Positions 25,296 to 33,505 of a stretch of DNA of 64,000 bases are shown in pieces. The stretch spans positions 4,687 through 68,686 of the forward strand of contig CAYFRA010000002.1 of assembly GCA_964345395.1 (NCBI GenBank), written 5' to 3'. The notes under the pieces were generated by a model, which saw only the letters and a list, made by a program, of their open reading frames with translations, was not told the DNA's origin and made no database searches. Origin of the DNA: UPXZ01 sp964345395 (GTDB lineage Bacteria > Bacteroidota > Bacteroidia > Bacteroidales > Paludibacteraceae). A program made the position numbers and the translations under genes. The number at the start of each line of letters is the position of its first letter. Within the stretch, counting starts at the first letter, position 1.

Positions 25296-28054
25296 AAACA
25301 TTATTAAAATTGAATAGATACAAAATAATGCAATACAAATATATATTAGTTTTTTGCTTTTTATGGGTTAGTAGTTTATCACTTTTTCCTCAAGAACTTG
25401 TGGACGAACAGCCGCAGGTGGAAAATGAAAATGTGGAACTCAATTTTCTTGATCCAAAACAATTTACTATCGCCGATATAACTGTCGAAGGAGCTGATGT
25501 TTATGAAGATTATATGTTGATCAATTATTCAGGCTTGACGGTCGGACAACAAATCACACTTCCCACTCCTCCTGGACAAGAGATAACCCAATCCATTAAA
25601 AAGTTTTGGGAGTTAAAGATGTTTTCAGCTGTTGATATTTCTTGGACAAAACTCACTGCGGATAGTGTGTGGTTGAAAATCTCTTTAGAAACAAGACCAC
25701 GTGTCTCCAAATTGACTATCAATGGCTTGAAAAAGAGTGAAAAAGAGGACTTAGAACCAAAATTAGGTATCTCAAAAGAGAAGCAAATTAGTCCAAATTT
25801 GATTGATAGAGCAAAATTAGAAATTTTGAGATTTTTAGAAGAAAAAGGTTATTCAAATCCTGATATCTCCATCACACTCAAAGATGATGCTGAACGAGCA
25901 AGTTATGTTTTAGTAAATATCGATGTGGAGAGAAATGAAAAAACCAAAGTTCGCAAAATAATTGTTGAAGGCAACGAAGCTCTCACCGAGTGGCAGATAG
26001 ACAAAGCGATGAAGAAAACCAACGATAACAAAATTCAAAATATATTTCGTTCCAAAAAATTCATACGTGAAAAATTTGAAGAAGATAAATTAAAAGTAAT
26101 TGAGAAATATAATGAACTTGGTTATCGTGACGCATATATCGTGTCTGATAGTGTAGTTGCATTTGATTCTAAAACAGTAGATGTTTACCTAAAAGTAAAT
26201 GAAGGGCAACAATATTATTTTGGCGATATCTCTTGGATTGGAAATACGGTTTATCCTTACGAGTTTTTGAATGAAAAAATAGGGATAAATAAAGGGGATA
26301 CTTACAACTACAAATTGCTGATGGATAGGCTACAAAATGATCAGCACGAAAGCATTAGCAAGTATTATCAAGATAATGGTTATCTCTTTTCGAGCATTAT
26401 GCCTGTAGAGACTTCAATAGTGAACGACACCATCAATTTTGAGATGAGGATTCATGAGGGAAAACAAGCAACCATTAACAACATTAAAATCAACGGGAAT
26501 ACGCGCGTTCATGAGCATGTAATTCGTAGAGAGCTATTTACAAAGCCTGGTGAGCTTTATCGTCAAACAAATATTATTCGTTCGTTGCAATATTTAGCTC
26601 AAATGGAGCATTTTGAAAACGAAAAAATCTATAAAGATGTTGGGATTGAGCCTGACCAAGAGAATGGCACCGTTGATATTATATATAACCTTGAAACCAA
26701 GTCAAGTGATCAAATTGAGTTTTCTGCCGGATGGGGAGCAGCAGGTTTGGTTGGAAGTGTAGGCTTGAAATTCACAAACTTTGCTATCCAAAACCTATTC
26801 AACAAAGAGTCTTACCGACATGTGGTGCCACAAGGCGAAGGACAAACTTTCTCTATAGACGCACGTACAAACGGGAATTATTATTCATCTTTCAGTCTCT
26901 CATTTTTAGAACCATGGTTGGGTGGCAAACGCCCTAACTCACTCTCAATTTCACTATATTACTCCGGCACATCAGGTATGAGCCCACGTTACTACTCAGC
27001 ATTGCAAAATATGTATAACAACCCTTATGCTTACGGCGGTTACAATCCTTATGGCATGGGTGGCTATGGCATGGGTGGTATGGGCGGTTATGGAGGTTAT
27101 TATGATCCATACGGTGGCTATGGTGGTTATGGTGGCTATGGCGGTTACAACAGCTTTGAGAATGAGATTGACAAAAATAAATACTTCCGCGTGATGGGAG
27201 CTTCTATCGGACACGGAATGCGTGTGAAATGGCCTGATAACTATTTTACGCTATATGGACAAATGGCATTTCAGCGCTATATGATTAAAGATTGGTATCA
27301 AATGGACTCACGTTTAGGCAATGGTAATTTCAATGATTTCAATTTGTTTGTCAATATAGGCAGAAATTCAACTGACAACCCTCTATTTACGCGTAGCGGT
27401 TCTGATTTCTCACTTGGTGTAAAAGTAACGCCTCCCTATTCAGTCATTAACGGGGGAATGAAAAACGGGAAACCCTATGACCAATTGACAGATGAAGAGC
27501 GATATAGATGGTTGGAGTATCACAAATGGGATTTTAGTGCCAAAACATTTACATCCTTATTGCCAATAGATAAAACTCCCGTATTGATGACTCGTGCCGA
27601 GTTTGCTTATATTGGGCACTTTAATGATTATGCACGAACACCTCTCGGAACCTATATGTTTGGTGGCGACGGAATGATGGGCTATGCTGGCTATGGTAGC
27701 GAATACATATCCATGCGTGGTTATGAAACAAACTCGCTCACACCAGCAGATCCTACAGGTTATAGAGCGGGTTATTTATATAACAAATTCACAATGGAGC
27801 TTCGATATCCGCTCTCACTTGAACAGCAAGCCACTATTTGGGTTTTAGGTTTTTTAGAAGCAGGTAACAGTTTCAATAAAATACAAGATTACAACCCATT
27901 CAAGTTGAAACGCTCGGCGGGTGTTGGAGTACGAATTTTCTTGCCGATGTTTGGTATTATGGGTATTGACTGGGGATATGGATTCGATAGCGCATATGGC
28001 AAAAACACTCCGCACGGAAGTCAGTTCCACTTTGTCATAGGTAGAGATTTATAA
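25292..28054 (+). CDS. bamA: Outer membrane assembly factor BamA with a Gly/Tyr-rich insertion
   Basis: Central Omp85 protein that inserts beta-barrels into the outer membrane. It has 920 residues against about 810 in E. coli. A signal peptide is followed by POTRA repeats (about 50-465), then the C-terminal barrel (FSAGWGAAGLVGSVGLKFTN onward). A low-complexity insert at about residues 575-620, rich in GGY and GMGG, interrupts the barrel and probably forms an extracellular loop. The first ATG at 25292 overlaps uppS; the ATG at 25328 would give a more typical signal peptide. Two skp-like genes follow, the periplasmic chaperones expected to deliver clients. Confidence 0.94.
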   Translation: MKTLLKLNRYKIMQYKYILVFCFLWVSSLSLFPQELVDEQPQVENENVELNFLDPKQFTIADITVEGADVYEDYMLINYSGLTVGQQITLPTPPGQEITQSIKKFWELKMFSAVDISWTKLTADSVWLKISLETRPRVSKLTINGLKKSEKEDLEPKLGISKEKQISPNLIDRAKLEILRFLEEKGYSNPDISITLKDDAERASYVLVNIDVERNEKTKVRKIIVEGNEALTEWQIDKAMKKTNDNKIQNIFRSKKFIREKFEEDKLKVIEKYNELGYRDAYIVSDSVVAFDSKTVDVYLKVNEGQQYYFGDISWIGNTVYPYEFLNEKIGINKGDTYNYKLLMDRLQNDQHESISKYYQDNGYLFSSIMPVETSIVNDTINFEMRIHEGKQATINNIKINGNTRVHEHVIRRELFTKPGELYRQTNIIRSLQYLAQMEHFENEKIYKDVGIEPDQENGTVDIIYNLETKSSDQIEFSAGWGAAGLVGSVGLKFTNFAIQNLFNKESYRHVVPQGEGQTFSIDARTNGNYYSSFSLSFLEPWLGGKRPNSLSISLYYSGTSGMSPRYYSALQNMYNNPYAYGGYNPYGMGGYGMGGMGGYGGYYDPYGGYGGYGGYGGYNSFENEIDKNKYFRVMGASIGHGMRVKWPDNYFTLYGQMAFQRYMIKDWYQMDSRLGNGNFNDFNLFVNIGRNSTDNPLFTRSGSDFSLGVKVTPPYSVINGGMKNGKPYDQLTDEERYRWLEYHKWDFSAKTFTSLLPIDKTPVLMTRAEFAYIGHFNDYARTPLGTYMFGGDGMMGYAGYGSEYISMRGYETNSLTPADPTGYRAGYLYNKFTMELRYPLSLEQQATIWVLGFLEAGNSFNKIQDYNPFKLKRSAGVGVRIFLPMFGIMGIDWGYGFDSAYGKNTPHGSQFHFVIGRDL

Positions 28055-28150
28055 ACTTCACAAAAGATTAAATTTGATATATTATAAGTGAAAAATAGTT
28101 TGGCAAACTATTTGTTTACGCTTAAGATATAAGAAACGAAAATAAAAGAT

Positions 28151-28672
28151 ATGATTATGAAAAAGCAGATTTTATTTATCTCCTTATTGCTCGGTTTGAC
28201 TTTTGCCTTGCAAGCTCAGAAGTTTGCAACAGTTGATATGGAGTATATTATGAAAAACATACCCGCTTTTGAGAGTGCCAATATGCAGTTGAGTCAAGTC
28301 TCTAAGAAGTGGCAAACGGAAGTGGAGGATAAAATGAAGGAGGTGCAGCAACTTTATAAAAACTACCAAACAGAGTTGGTGTTTCTCTCTGACGAAATGA
28401 AAGTGAAGCGTGAGGATGAAATTATAGAAAAAGAGAAATTAGCACAAGAGCTTAAGCGTAATTATTTTGGGCCAGAAGGTGAGCTTTTCAAAAAGCGTGA
28501 GAGTTTGATCAAACCAATTCAAGATGAAATTTATGAAGCTATCAAAGAAATTAGCGAAAGCAAAGGATTGGATTTGGTTTTTGATAAAACTTCGGCAATG
28601 AGTGCTATTTTTGTTTCAAACAAAGTAGATATAAGTGACGAGGTTTTGAAAAAAATGGGTTACTCCAAATAA
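28151..28672 (+). CDS. skp: OmpH/Skp-family periplasmic chaperone (first copy)
   Basis: Holds unfolded outer-membrane proteins in the periplasm. It has 173 residues: signal peptide cut after about residue 22 (LTFALQAQ), the conserved start KFATVDMEYIMKNIP, a long charged coiled coil (about 50-130), and a short C-terminal strand region LDLVFDKTSAMSAIFVS. MIMKK at the start gives two ATG choices two codons apart. It lies 96 bases after bamA and 51 bases before a second copy, matching the bamA-ompH-ompH order in Porphyromonas. Confidence 0.9.
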   Translation: MIMKKQILFISLLLGLTFALQAQKFATVDMEYIMKNIPAFESANMQLSQVSKKWQTEVEDKMKEVQQLYKNYQTELVFLSDEMKVKREDEIIEKEKLAQELKRNYFGPEGELFKKRESLIKPIQDEIYEAIKEISESKGLDLVFDKTSAMSAIFVSNKVDISDEVLKKMGYSK

Positions 28673-28723
28673 GTTATAGAGAATAAATAAAAAAATAAAT
28701 TTATCAATTAATAATTAAAGAAA

Positions 28724-29248
28724 ATGATTAAGAAAATTGCTATTGTAATGTTTGCCCTACTTCCTTTAGGAATAATGGCACAAACTCTCAAGATTGGGCA
28801 TATCAATTCGCAAGAGATATTGATGCAAATGCCAGAACTCGATGAATTAGACAAGAAAATTCAGGAAGCAAGTGAGGAGTGGGAAAATCTTCTACTCAAA
28901 ATGCAAGAAGAGTTCAATGCGAAAATTAAAGAGTATCAAGATGGTATAAATACGATGTCAGAAAGCATCAAAGAGGCACGTCAATCAGAAATTGCTCAAT
29001 TGGAACAACGACTCAATCTTTTGAACCAACAAGCACAAGCTGATATAGGAAAGAAGAATCAAGAATTGGCTGCTCCAATAATTGAAAAAGTAAAAAATGC
29101 GATTGACGCAGTTGCTAAGGAGAACAATTTCACTTATATATTTGACATGGCTTCTCAATCGATCATTTACACTGCACCCAATGCACAAGACATCACAGCT
29201 TTGGTAAAAAAGAAATTGAACTTGCCTGACAAACCAGTACAGAAATAG
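28724..29248 (+). CDS. skp: OmpH/Skp-family periplasmic chaperone (second copy)
   Basis: It has 174 residues with the same plan as its neighbour: signal peptide to about residue 20 (LPLGIMAQ), LKIGHINSQEILMQMPELDE, a helical coiled coil with repeated KIQEASEEWENLL-type heptads, and a C-terminal YIFDMASQSIIYTAPN strand pair. The two copies are clearly diverged, so they may serve different clients. A terminator with a T run ends the operon 21 bases after the stop. Confidence 0.9.
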   Translation: MIKKIAIVMFALLPLGIMAQTLKIGHINSQEILMQMPELDELDKKIQEASEEWENLLLKMQEEFNAKIKEYQDGINTMSESIKEARQSEIAQLEQRLNLLNQQAQADIGKKNQELAAPIIEKVKNAIDAVAKENNFTYIFDMASQSIIYTAPNAQDITALVKKKLNLPDKPVQK

Positions 29249-29269
29249 TCAATTTGGTCATATAAATAG

Positions 29270-29298
29270 AAAAGGAGCTTATTTTAGCTCCTTTTTTT
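29270..29298 (+). terminator. Terminator of the porG-uppS-bamA-skp-skp operon
   Basis: A 10-base-pair stem AAAAGGAGCT (29270-29279) with AGCTCCTTTT (29286-29295), a 6-base loop and a following T run. The convergent apt gene ends at 29444 with no clear terminator of its own, so this hairpin may serve both. Confidence 0.83.
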
Positions 29299-29443
29299 AT
29301 TGGTTCAATACTTTTATAGTCATAGTTTCAAGTATAAATACGAAAAACTAAAACTTTGGCAGTATCTCTAAATTTTAGGCTTTAAAAATGTGATATTACA
29401 ACTCCCCTTTAGTAGATTCAGGGGCTGAATATCCATCAAATTT

Positions 29444-29977
29444 TTAATACTGAATCAGCGAAAATACATCAAATGCTTCATCCAAACGAGTGATACCTTC
29501 TAAGTCCATCAATTCAATCAAAAAGCTTACATAGATGGGATTATCACCAAATTTGCGTAAAAGTTGAAGCGATGCATTTGCACTACCACCTGTAGCTAAT
29601 AGATCATCGTGTAATAGAATCACATCTTCGGCTTCAATTGCATCTTTGTGAATTTCAAGAGCATCAACTCCATACTCCAACTCATATTTTACGCTGTAAG
29701 TGTCAGCAGGAAGTTTACCGGGTTTTCGCAATAAAATAAATCCAGCATTGAGCTTGTAAGCCAAGATGCTACCTATTACAAAACCGCGGCTCTCAACTCC
29801 TACAACTTTGGTAATGCCTTTGTCTTTATAGTATTCATATAGCACTTCAACCATATGCTGAAGAGCCTCTGGATTTTTTAATGCAGTAGTGATATCCTTA
29901 AATTGGATACCTGCTTGTGGAAAATCGGGTACGTTACGAATGACTGCCTTTAAGTCGAAATCTTTTGTTCTTGACAT
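29444..29977 (-). CDS. apt: Adenine phosphoribosyltransferase
   Basis: Salvages adenine to AMP using PRPP. It has 177 residues. The N-terminal hood FPQAGIQFKDITTALKNP is typical of type I APRT. The PRPP-binding loop reads DVILLHDDLLATGGSANASL (about residues 118-137) with the acidic pair and TGG; the family's VVD is here LHD, as in other Bacteroidetes. It lies 55 bases after the small MscS gene on the same strand. Confidence 0.94.
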   Translation of the reverse strand: MSRTKDFDLKAVIRNVPDFPQAGIQFKDITTALKNPEALQHMVEVLYEYYKDKGITKVVGVESRGFVIGSILAYKLNAGFILLRKPGKLPADTYSVKYELEYGVDALEIHKDAIEAEDVILLHDDLLATGGSANASLQLLRKFGDNPIYVSFLIELMDLEGITRLDEAFDVFSLIQY

Positions 29978-30032
29978 AATGAATGAAGTGTAATTAAAAT
30001 AGTTATATAAATATTTTTGCTTTTTATACCTT

Positions 30033-30539
30033 TTATTTGATCAGAGAGATTGATTTTTGTAGAAATAGTGAATTAGGAAAAACATGTATCCTGCCATCAT
30101 CAGTGCGGATGTGGGTGTGAAAAGTGAGAATATCTTCAACAATACCCTCAACAGGAAAATCTTTATCCTCGATGGTGATGCGATCGCCAATACGAAAAAC
30201 AGCAGTGAAAAATATGAGCATACCAGCTGTGATATTGCTGAGCACAGACCATTGGGCAAATAGTGCAACACCTATTATTGCAAACATCGATGACAATGCA
30301 AGAAACAGATTTTCTGACTTTACTCCCCAAATACCTATTAGCACAGAAATAGCAATGATATTGATGATGTTTGAGTTGATGCGATGGATATGTCGAGCTC
30401 TCATCTCAATTTTTGGATGCAGCTTGGAATATCTTTGTACCAATTTGTAGAATAATACCCGCACAATGGCAGTGATTACAATAACAATCAGGCTCAGTAC
30501 GATTTGATAAATGTATTTCTCTTTCAATTCTAATAACAT
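30033..30539 (-). CDS. Small MscS-family mechanosensitive channel
   Basis: It has 168 residues: three membrane helices (about 12-35, 55-75, 80-112), then the MscS beta domain FRIGDRITIEDKDFPVEGIVEDI and VFPNSLFLQKSISLIK. The C-terminal cytoplasmic cage of E. coli MscS (286 residues) is absent, as in many short Bacteroidetes homologues. It probably releases osmotic pressure or regulates turgor. It begins 21 bases after porX and may be co-transcribed. Confidence 0.84.
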   Translation of the reverse strand: MLLELKEKYIYQIVLSLIVIVITAIVRVLFYKLVQRYSKLHPKIEMRARHIHRINSNIINIIAISVLIGIWGVKSENLFLALSSMFAIIGVALFAQWSVLSNITAGMLIFFTAVFRIGDRITIEDKDFPVEGIVEDILTFHTHIRTDDGRIHVFPNSLFLQKSISLIK

Positions 30540-30560
30540 ATAAATTTGTAGATTTAATAT

Positions 30561-32102
30561 TTATTTTGGCTCCATCGTTACGATAGGAATAATCATCTCT
30601 TCTAAAGAGATGCCGCCGTGTTGAAATGTGTTTTTATAATAACCTACATAGTAGTTGAAGTTGTTGGGATAGGCAAAAAAGTCATCATTTCCCGTAAAAA
30701 TATAGGTTGAACTCATATTGGGACTTGGTAGTCCAATTTGATGAGGTTCTTTTATTTCGTAAACCTCTTTGTGATTGTAGCTCAATGTTTTGCCTACTTT
30801 GTATCGCAAGTTGGTATTTACATTTTTATCTCCAACTACTTTAATTGCATTTTTCACTTGAATGGTACCATGGTCAGTAGTGATAACCACCTTATGACCC
30901 AGTCGGGCAATGTTTTTAAACAAATCGTAAGTAGCCGAGTGCTTAAACCACGAGAGAGTGAGAGCTCGATATGCTTTTTCGTCATTGGCAAGCTCACGAA
31001 CCATTTTACTCTCTGTGCGAGCGTGAGATAGCATGTCGATGAAGTTAAGTACCACTACATTGAGATCGTTTGCAGCAATGTTTGGCAACTGATCTACTAC
31101 CCGCTGACAAAAACTCGATTCAAAAACTTTATGAAAAGTAAAGCTGTTTTTTCGTCTAAATCGTTCTAATTGTGTTTTTAGCAGCTCCTCTTCGTGTATA
31201 TTTTTACCCTCTTCGTCATCTTCTTCAACCCACAGATGTGGATACATTTGTTGGATTTGTAGAGGTAGCAAACCAGAAAAGATGGCATTACGTGCATAGT
31301 GTGTTGCGGTTGGGAGTATGCTACAATAGATGTCTTCATCGACAAATGTGTAAAGTTCGCTCAGCATTTCGCGAATGATGAGCCATTGGTCGTAACGAAA
31401 ATTATCAACAACAATTAAAAAAACTTTTTCGCCTTGGTCAAGAAGAGGGAAAACTTTGTTTTTTAATATTTCGGTGCTAATCATTGGACGCTCTTTTTTA
31501 CCAGTCATCCAATCTAAGTAGTTTTTCTTAATAAATCGATAAAAACTGTTGTTTGCTTCTACTTTCTGAAACTGCAACATTTCATCCATCGTGTTATCAG
31601 CTTCAGCCAGTTCGAGCTCCCAATAAACTATTTTTTTATAGACGCTTACCCAATCTTCCCAAGTGAAAGAATCATTGATTTGCATACCGATTTGCTGAAA
31701 ATCTTGTTGGTAGCTATGGGTCGTATGTTCAGTAACAATCTCTTTTTTATGGATATTTTTTTTCAGAGTCAAAAGTATCTGATTTGGGTTGACAGGTTTG
31801 ATCAAATAGTCAGCAATCTTATTTCCAATAGCCATATTCATAATATCCTCCTCTTCGCTTTTGGTGATCATCACCATTGGTGTATTGGGGTGGATGGCTT
31901 TTATTTCAGAAAGAGTTTCTAATCCGCTCAAACCAGGCATATTTTCATCTAAAAAAATGATATCGAAGCTCTTGTTTTGACACATCTCAACGGCATCATA
32001 ACCATTGGTAACGGTGGTTACGTGATATCCTTTTTCTTCCAAAAAAATGACATAGGGACGCAAAAGATCCATTTCGTCATCAGCCCATAAAATTTTACTC
32101 AT
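30561..32102 (-). CDS. porX: PorX: T9SS response regulator with a PglZ/alkaline-phosphatase-type domain
   Basis: Regulator of type IX secretion. It has 513 residues. An N-terminal receiver domain (1-120) has acid pair D8/D9, phosphoacceptor D52 in FLDENMPG and K102 in YLIKPVNP. A C-terminal PglZ/alkaline-phosphatase superfamily domain carries metal and nucleophile motifs: VVDNFRYDQW (about 231-240), LPTATHYARN (about 263-272) with the likely nucleophile threonine, and TTDHG. PorX of P. gingivalis has the same two domains and phosphodiesterase activity on cyclic oligonucleotides. It is not a BREX PglZ; no BREX gene is nearby. It follows the TlpA-like gene by 42 bases. Confidence 0.9.
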   Translation of the reverse strand: MSKILWADDEMDLLRPYVIFLEEKGYHVTTVTNGYDAVEMCQNKSFDIIFLDENMPGLSGLETLSEIKAIHPNTPMVMITKSEEEDIMNMAIGNKIADYLIKPVNPNQILLTLKKNIHKKEIVTEHTTHSYQQDFQQIGMQINDSFTWEDWVSVYKKIVYWELELAEADNTMDEMLQFQKVEANNSFYRFIKKNYLDWMTGKKERPMISTEILKNKVFPLLDQGEKVFLIVVDNFRYDQWLIIREMLSELYTFVDEDIYCSILPTATHYARNAIFSGLLPLQIQQMYPHLWVEEDDEEGKNIHEEELLKTQLERFRRKNSFTFHKVFESSFCQRVVDQLPNIAANDLNVVVLNFIDMLSHARTESKMVRELANDEKAYRALTLSWFKHSATYDLFKNIARLGHKVVITTDHGTIQVKNAIKVVGDKNVNTNLRYKVGKTLSYNHKEVYEIKEPHQIGLPSPNMSSTYIFTGNDDFFAYPNNFNYYVGYYKNTFQHGGISLEEMIIPIVTMEPK

Positions 32103-32144
32103 AGCTTACTGTTTTTTTTTATTTGAGCCTACAATTACATTTAG

Positions 32145-33368
32145 TTACGAATTGAGGGTGGAGAAGAGTTCGTCTAATTTTTCTTCTAAACTGTCAATCG
32201 AATCCTCACCTCCTCTATGCAAAATGATACCGTCGGGGTCAATCAATACCGTTGTAGGAAATTTTTTGACTTGAAACTCAAAGGTCAAAAATCCTTTTGG
32301 CATTTGCATTAGTTCATATACCTGTGGCCAGTTCATTTCATATTCCCTTACAAAGTTAGGAATTTTATAGATGCTTTTCTCTTCCAATTCAAAAGCTACG
32401 CTAATAATATTTAAATTGGGATGTTTTTTTTGCAAATTGGAAATGCGAGGCAGCACTTTTAGACATGGATCACACCAAGTGCCCCAAAAATCAATCAATA
32501 GATAATTCCCTCTATAATTTGCAAGTGAAATATTGCGGTTATTCAAATCCTTTGTTACAAAATCTGGTATGGTGTTACCCTCTTGCACCCCGATTATTTT
32601 TGATTTTTCAAGCAGTTCAATATCGGTAATCTTCAGTTCAATGCTTTTTCTTGTTTGAGTAATAAATGTGGGCTCAATCAAAAAACCTTCCACTTCCACT
32701 GATTGCGAAGGGTGCAAAAATGTGTATTCGTTACTTTTTGTATCTTTGTACTTAGAGCTTTCGATAATACTATATTGATATTTCGAGTTGTCAGCCAATT
32801 GATTAAGAATTAGCAGTGTGTAGTTTATGCCATTGATTGCTAAATGTCCGGTGTGATATAGAGAAACCCCAATATTGATGTCATAAGCCAGATTTTTTTT
32901 CTCTTTTTTATTTAGTTTATCCCATTCGTGATTGACCAAAAGTGGCAATACAAAAACTTTCTGCTTTATTTTCGACTTTTTATCCTTCACATTAACAGCC
33001 AATGGGCGTTTGTTGACAAAGCTCTTTTTTTCAGCATCCATTTCAAATACAAAATTGTTTGCAAAGTTCAAATCACCATCATTATCAACAATACAAATAC
33101 GCTCTTTTTTATTCAAATCACCAAAAATAACGAAAATCGTATCTGTACCCAAAACTGCATATCGCAATTGGCTATTTTTGTTTTTTAATTTGGAAGGTAT
33201 GCCCTTGAATCGGCTTGTTTTTCCTTTGTATATTTCAGTCTTTAGCTCCAATGTTGCGATATCTTCGCTAACATTCAGGTCGATTTTTTTATTTTTGCTT
33301 GGTTGTGACAATGCTATAAAGCTAAAAAGTAGTAAAATAGGAACAAGAGTAAATTTTATATTTCTCAT
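32145..33368 (-). CDS. TlpA-like periplasmic thioredoxin with an N-terminal unknown domain
   Basis: Exported redox protein of about 407 residues; an ATG five codons upstream (33383) is an alternative start. The signal peptide is hydrophobic and ends near IALSQ. The first 260 residues form a strand-rich domain of no named family that I recognise. The C-terminal 140 residues are a TlpA/ResA thioredoxin fold with the active site FWGTWCDPCLK, then ISNLQKKHPNLNIISVAFE and KKFPTTVLIDPDG (cis-proline). It may reduce or form disulfides in exported proteins. It lies between the porW-like gene and porX. Confidence 0.84.
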   Translation of the reverse strand: MRNIKFTLVPILLLFSFIALSQPSKNKKIDLNVSEDIATLELKTEIYKGKTSRFKGIPSKLKNKNSQLRYAVLGTDTIFVIFGDLNKKERICIVDNDGDLNFANNFVFEMDAEKKSFVNKRPLAVNVKDKKSKIKQKVFVLPLLVNHEWDKLNKKEKKNLAYDINIGVSLYHTGHLAINGINYTLLILNQLADNSKYQYSIIESSKYKDTKSNEYTFLHPSQSVEVEGFLIEPTFITQTRKSIELKITDIELLEKSKIIGVQEGNTIPDFVTKDLNNRNISLANYRGNYLLIDFWGTWCDPCLKVLPRISNLQKKHPNLNIISVAFELEEKSIYKIPNFVREYEMNWPQVYELMQMPKGFLTFEFQVKKFPTTVLIDPDGIILHRGGEDSIDSLEEKLDELFSTLNS

Positions 33369-33505
33369 AAAATAAATTTTCATAATTAAATAATCTTTTT
33401 CTAAACAATAAACTTAAAAAACTCACCCATAACGAATGGTATGATAAAGATATAAACCAATTTATAGAATAAAAAGTTTAGTTTCAACACCTTAATAGTG
33501 AATGT

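Noticed and set aside
26996..27214. A threonine/isoleucine-rich open frame on the minus strand
   Set aside because: It is the complement of the Gly/Tyr repeat of bamA.
30561..32102. PglZ-type domain as a sign of BREX phage defence
   Set aside because: The protein begins with a receiver domain and has the PorX layout; no BREX partner gene is nearby and T9SS genes are.
32932..33375. A 147-codon plus-strand open frame
   Set aside because: It lies entirely opposite the TlpA-like gene, has serine/isoleucine/phenylalanine-rich translation typical of antisense of AT-rich coding DNA, and no promoter.
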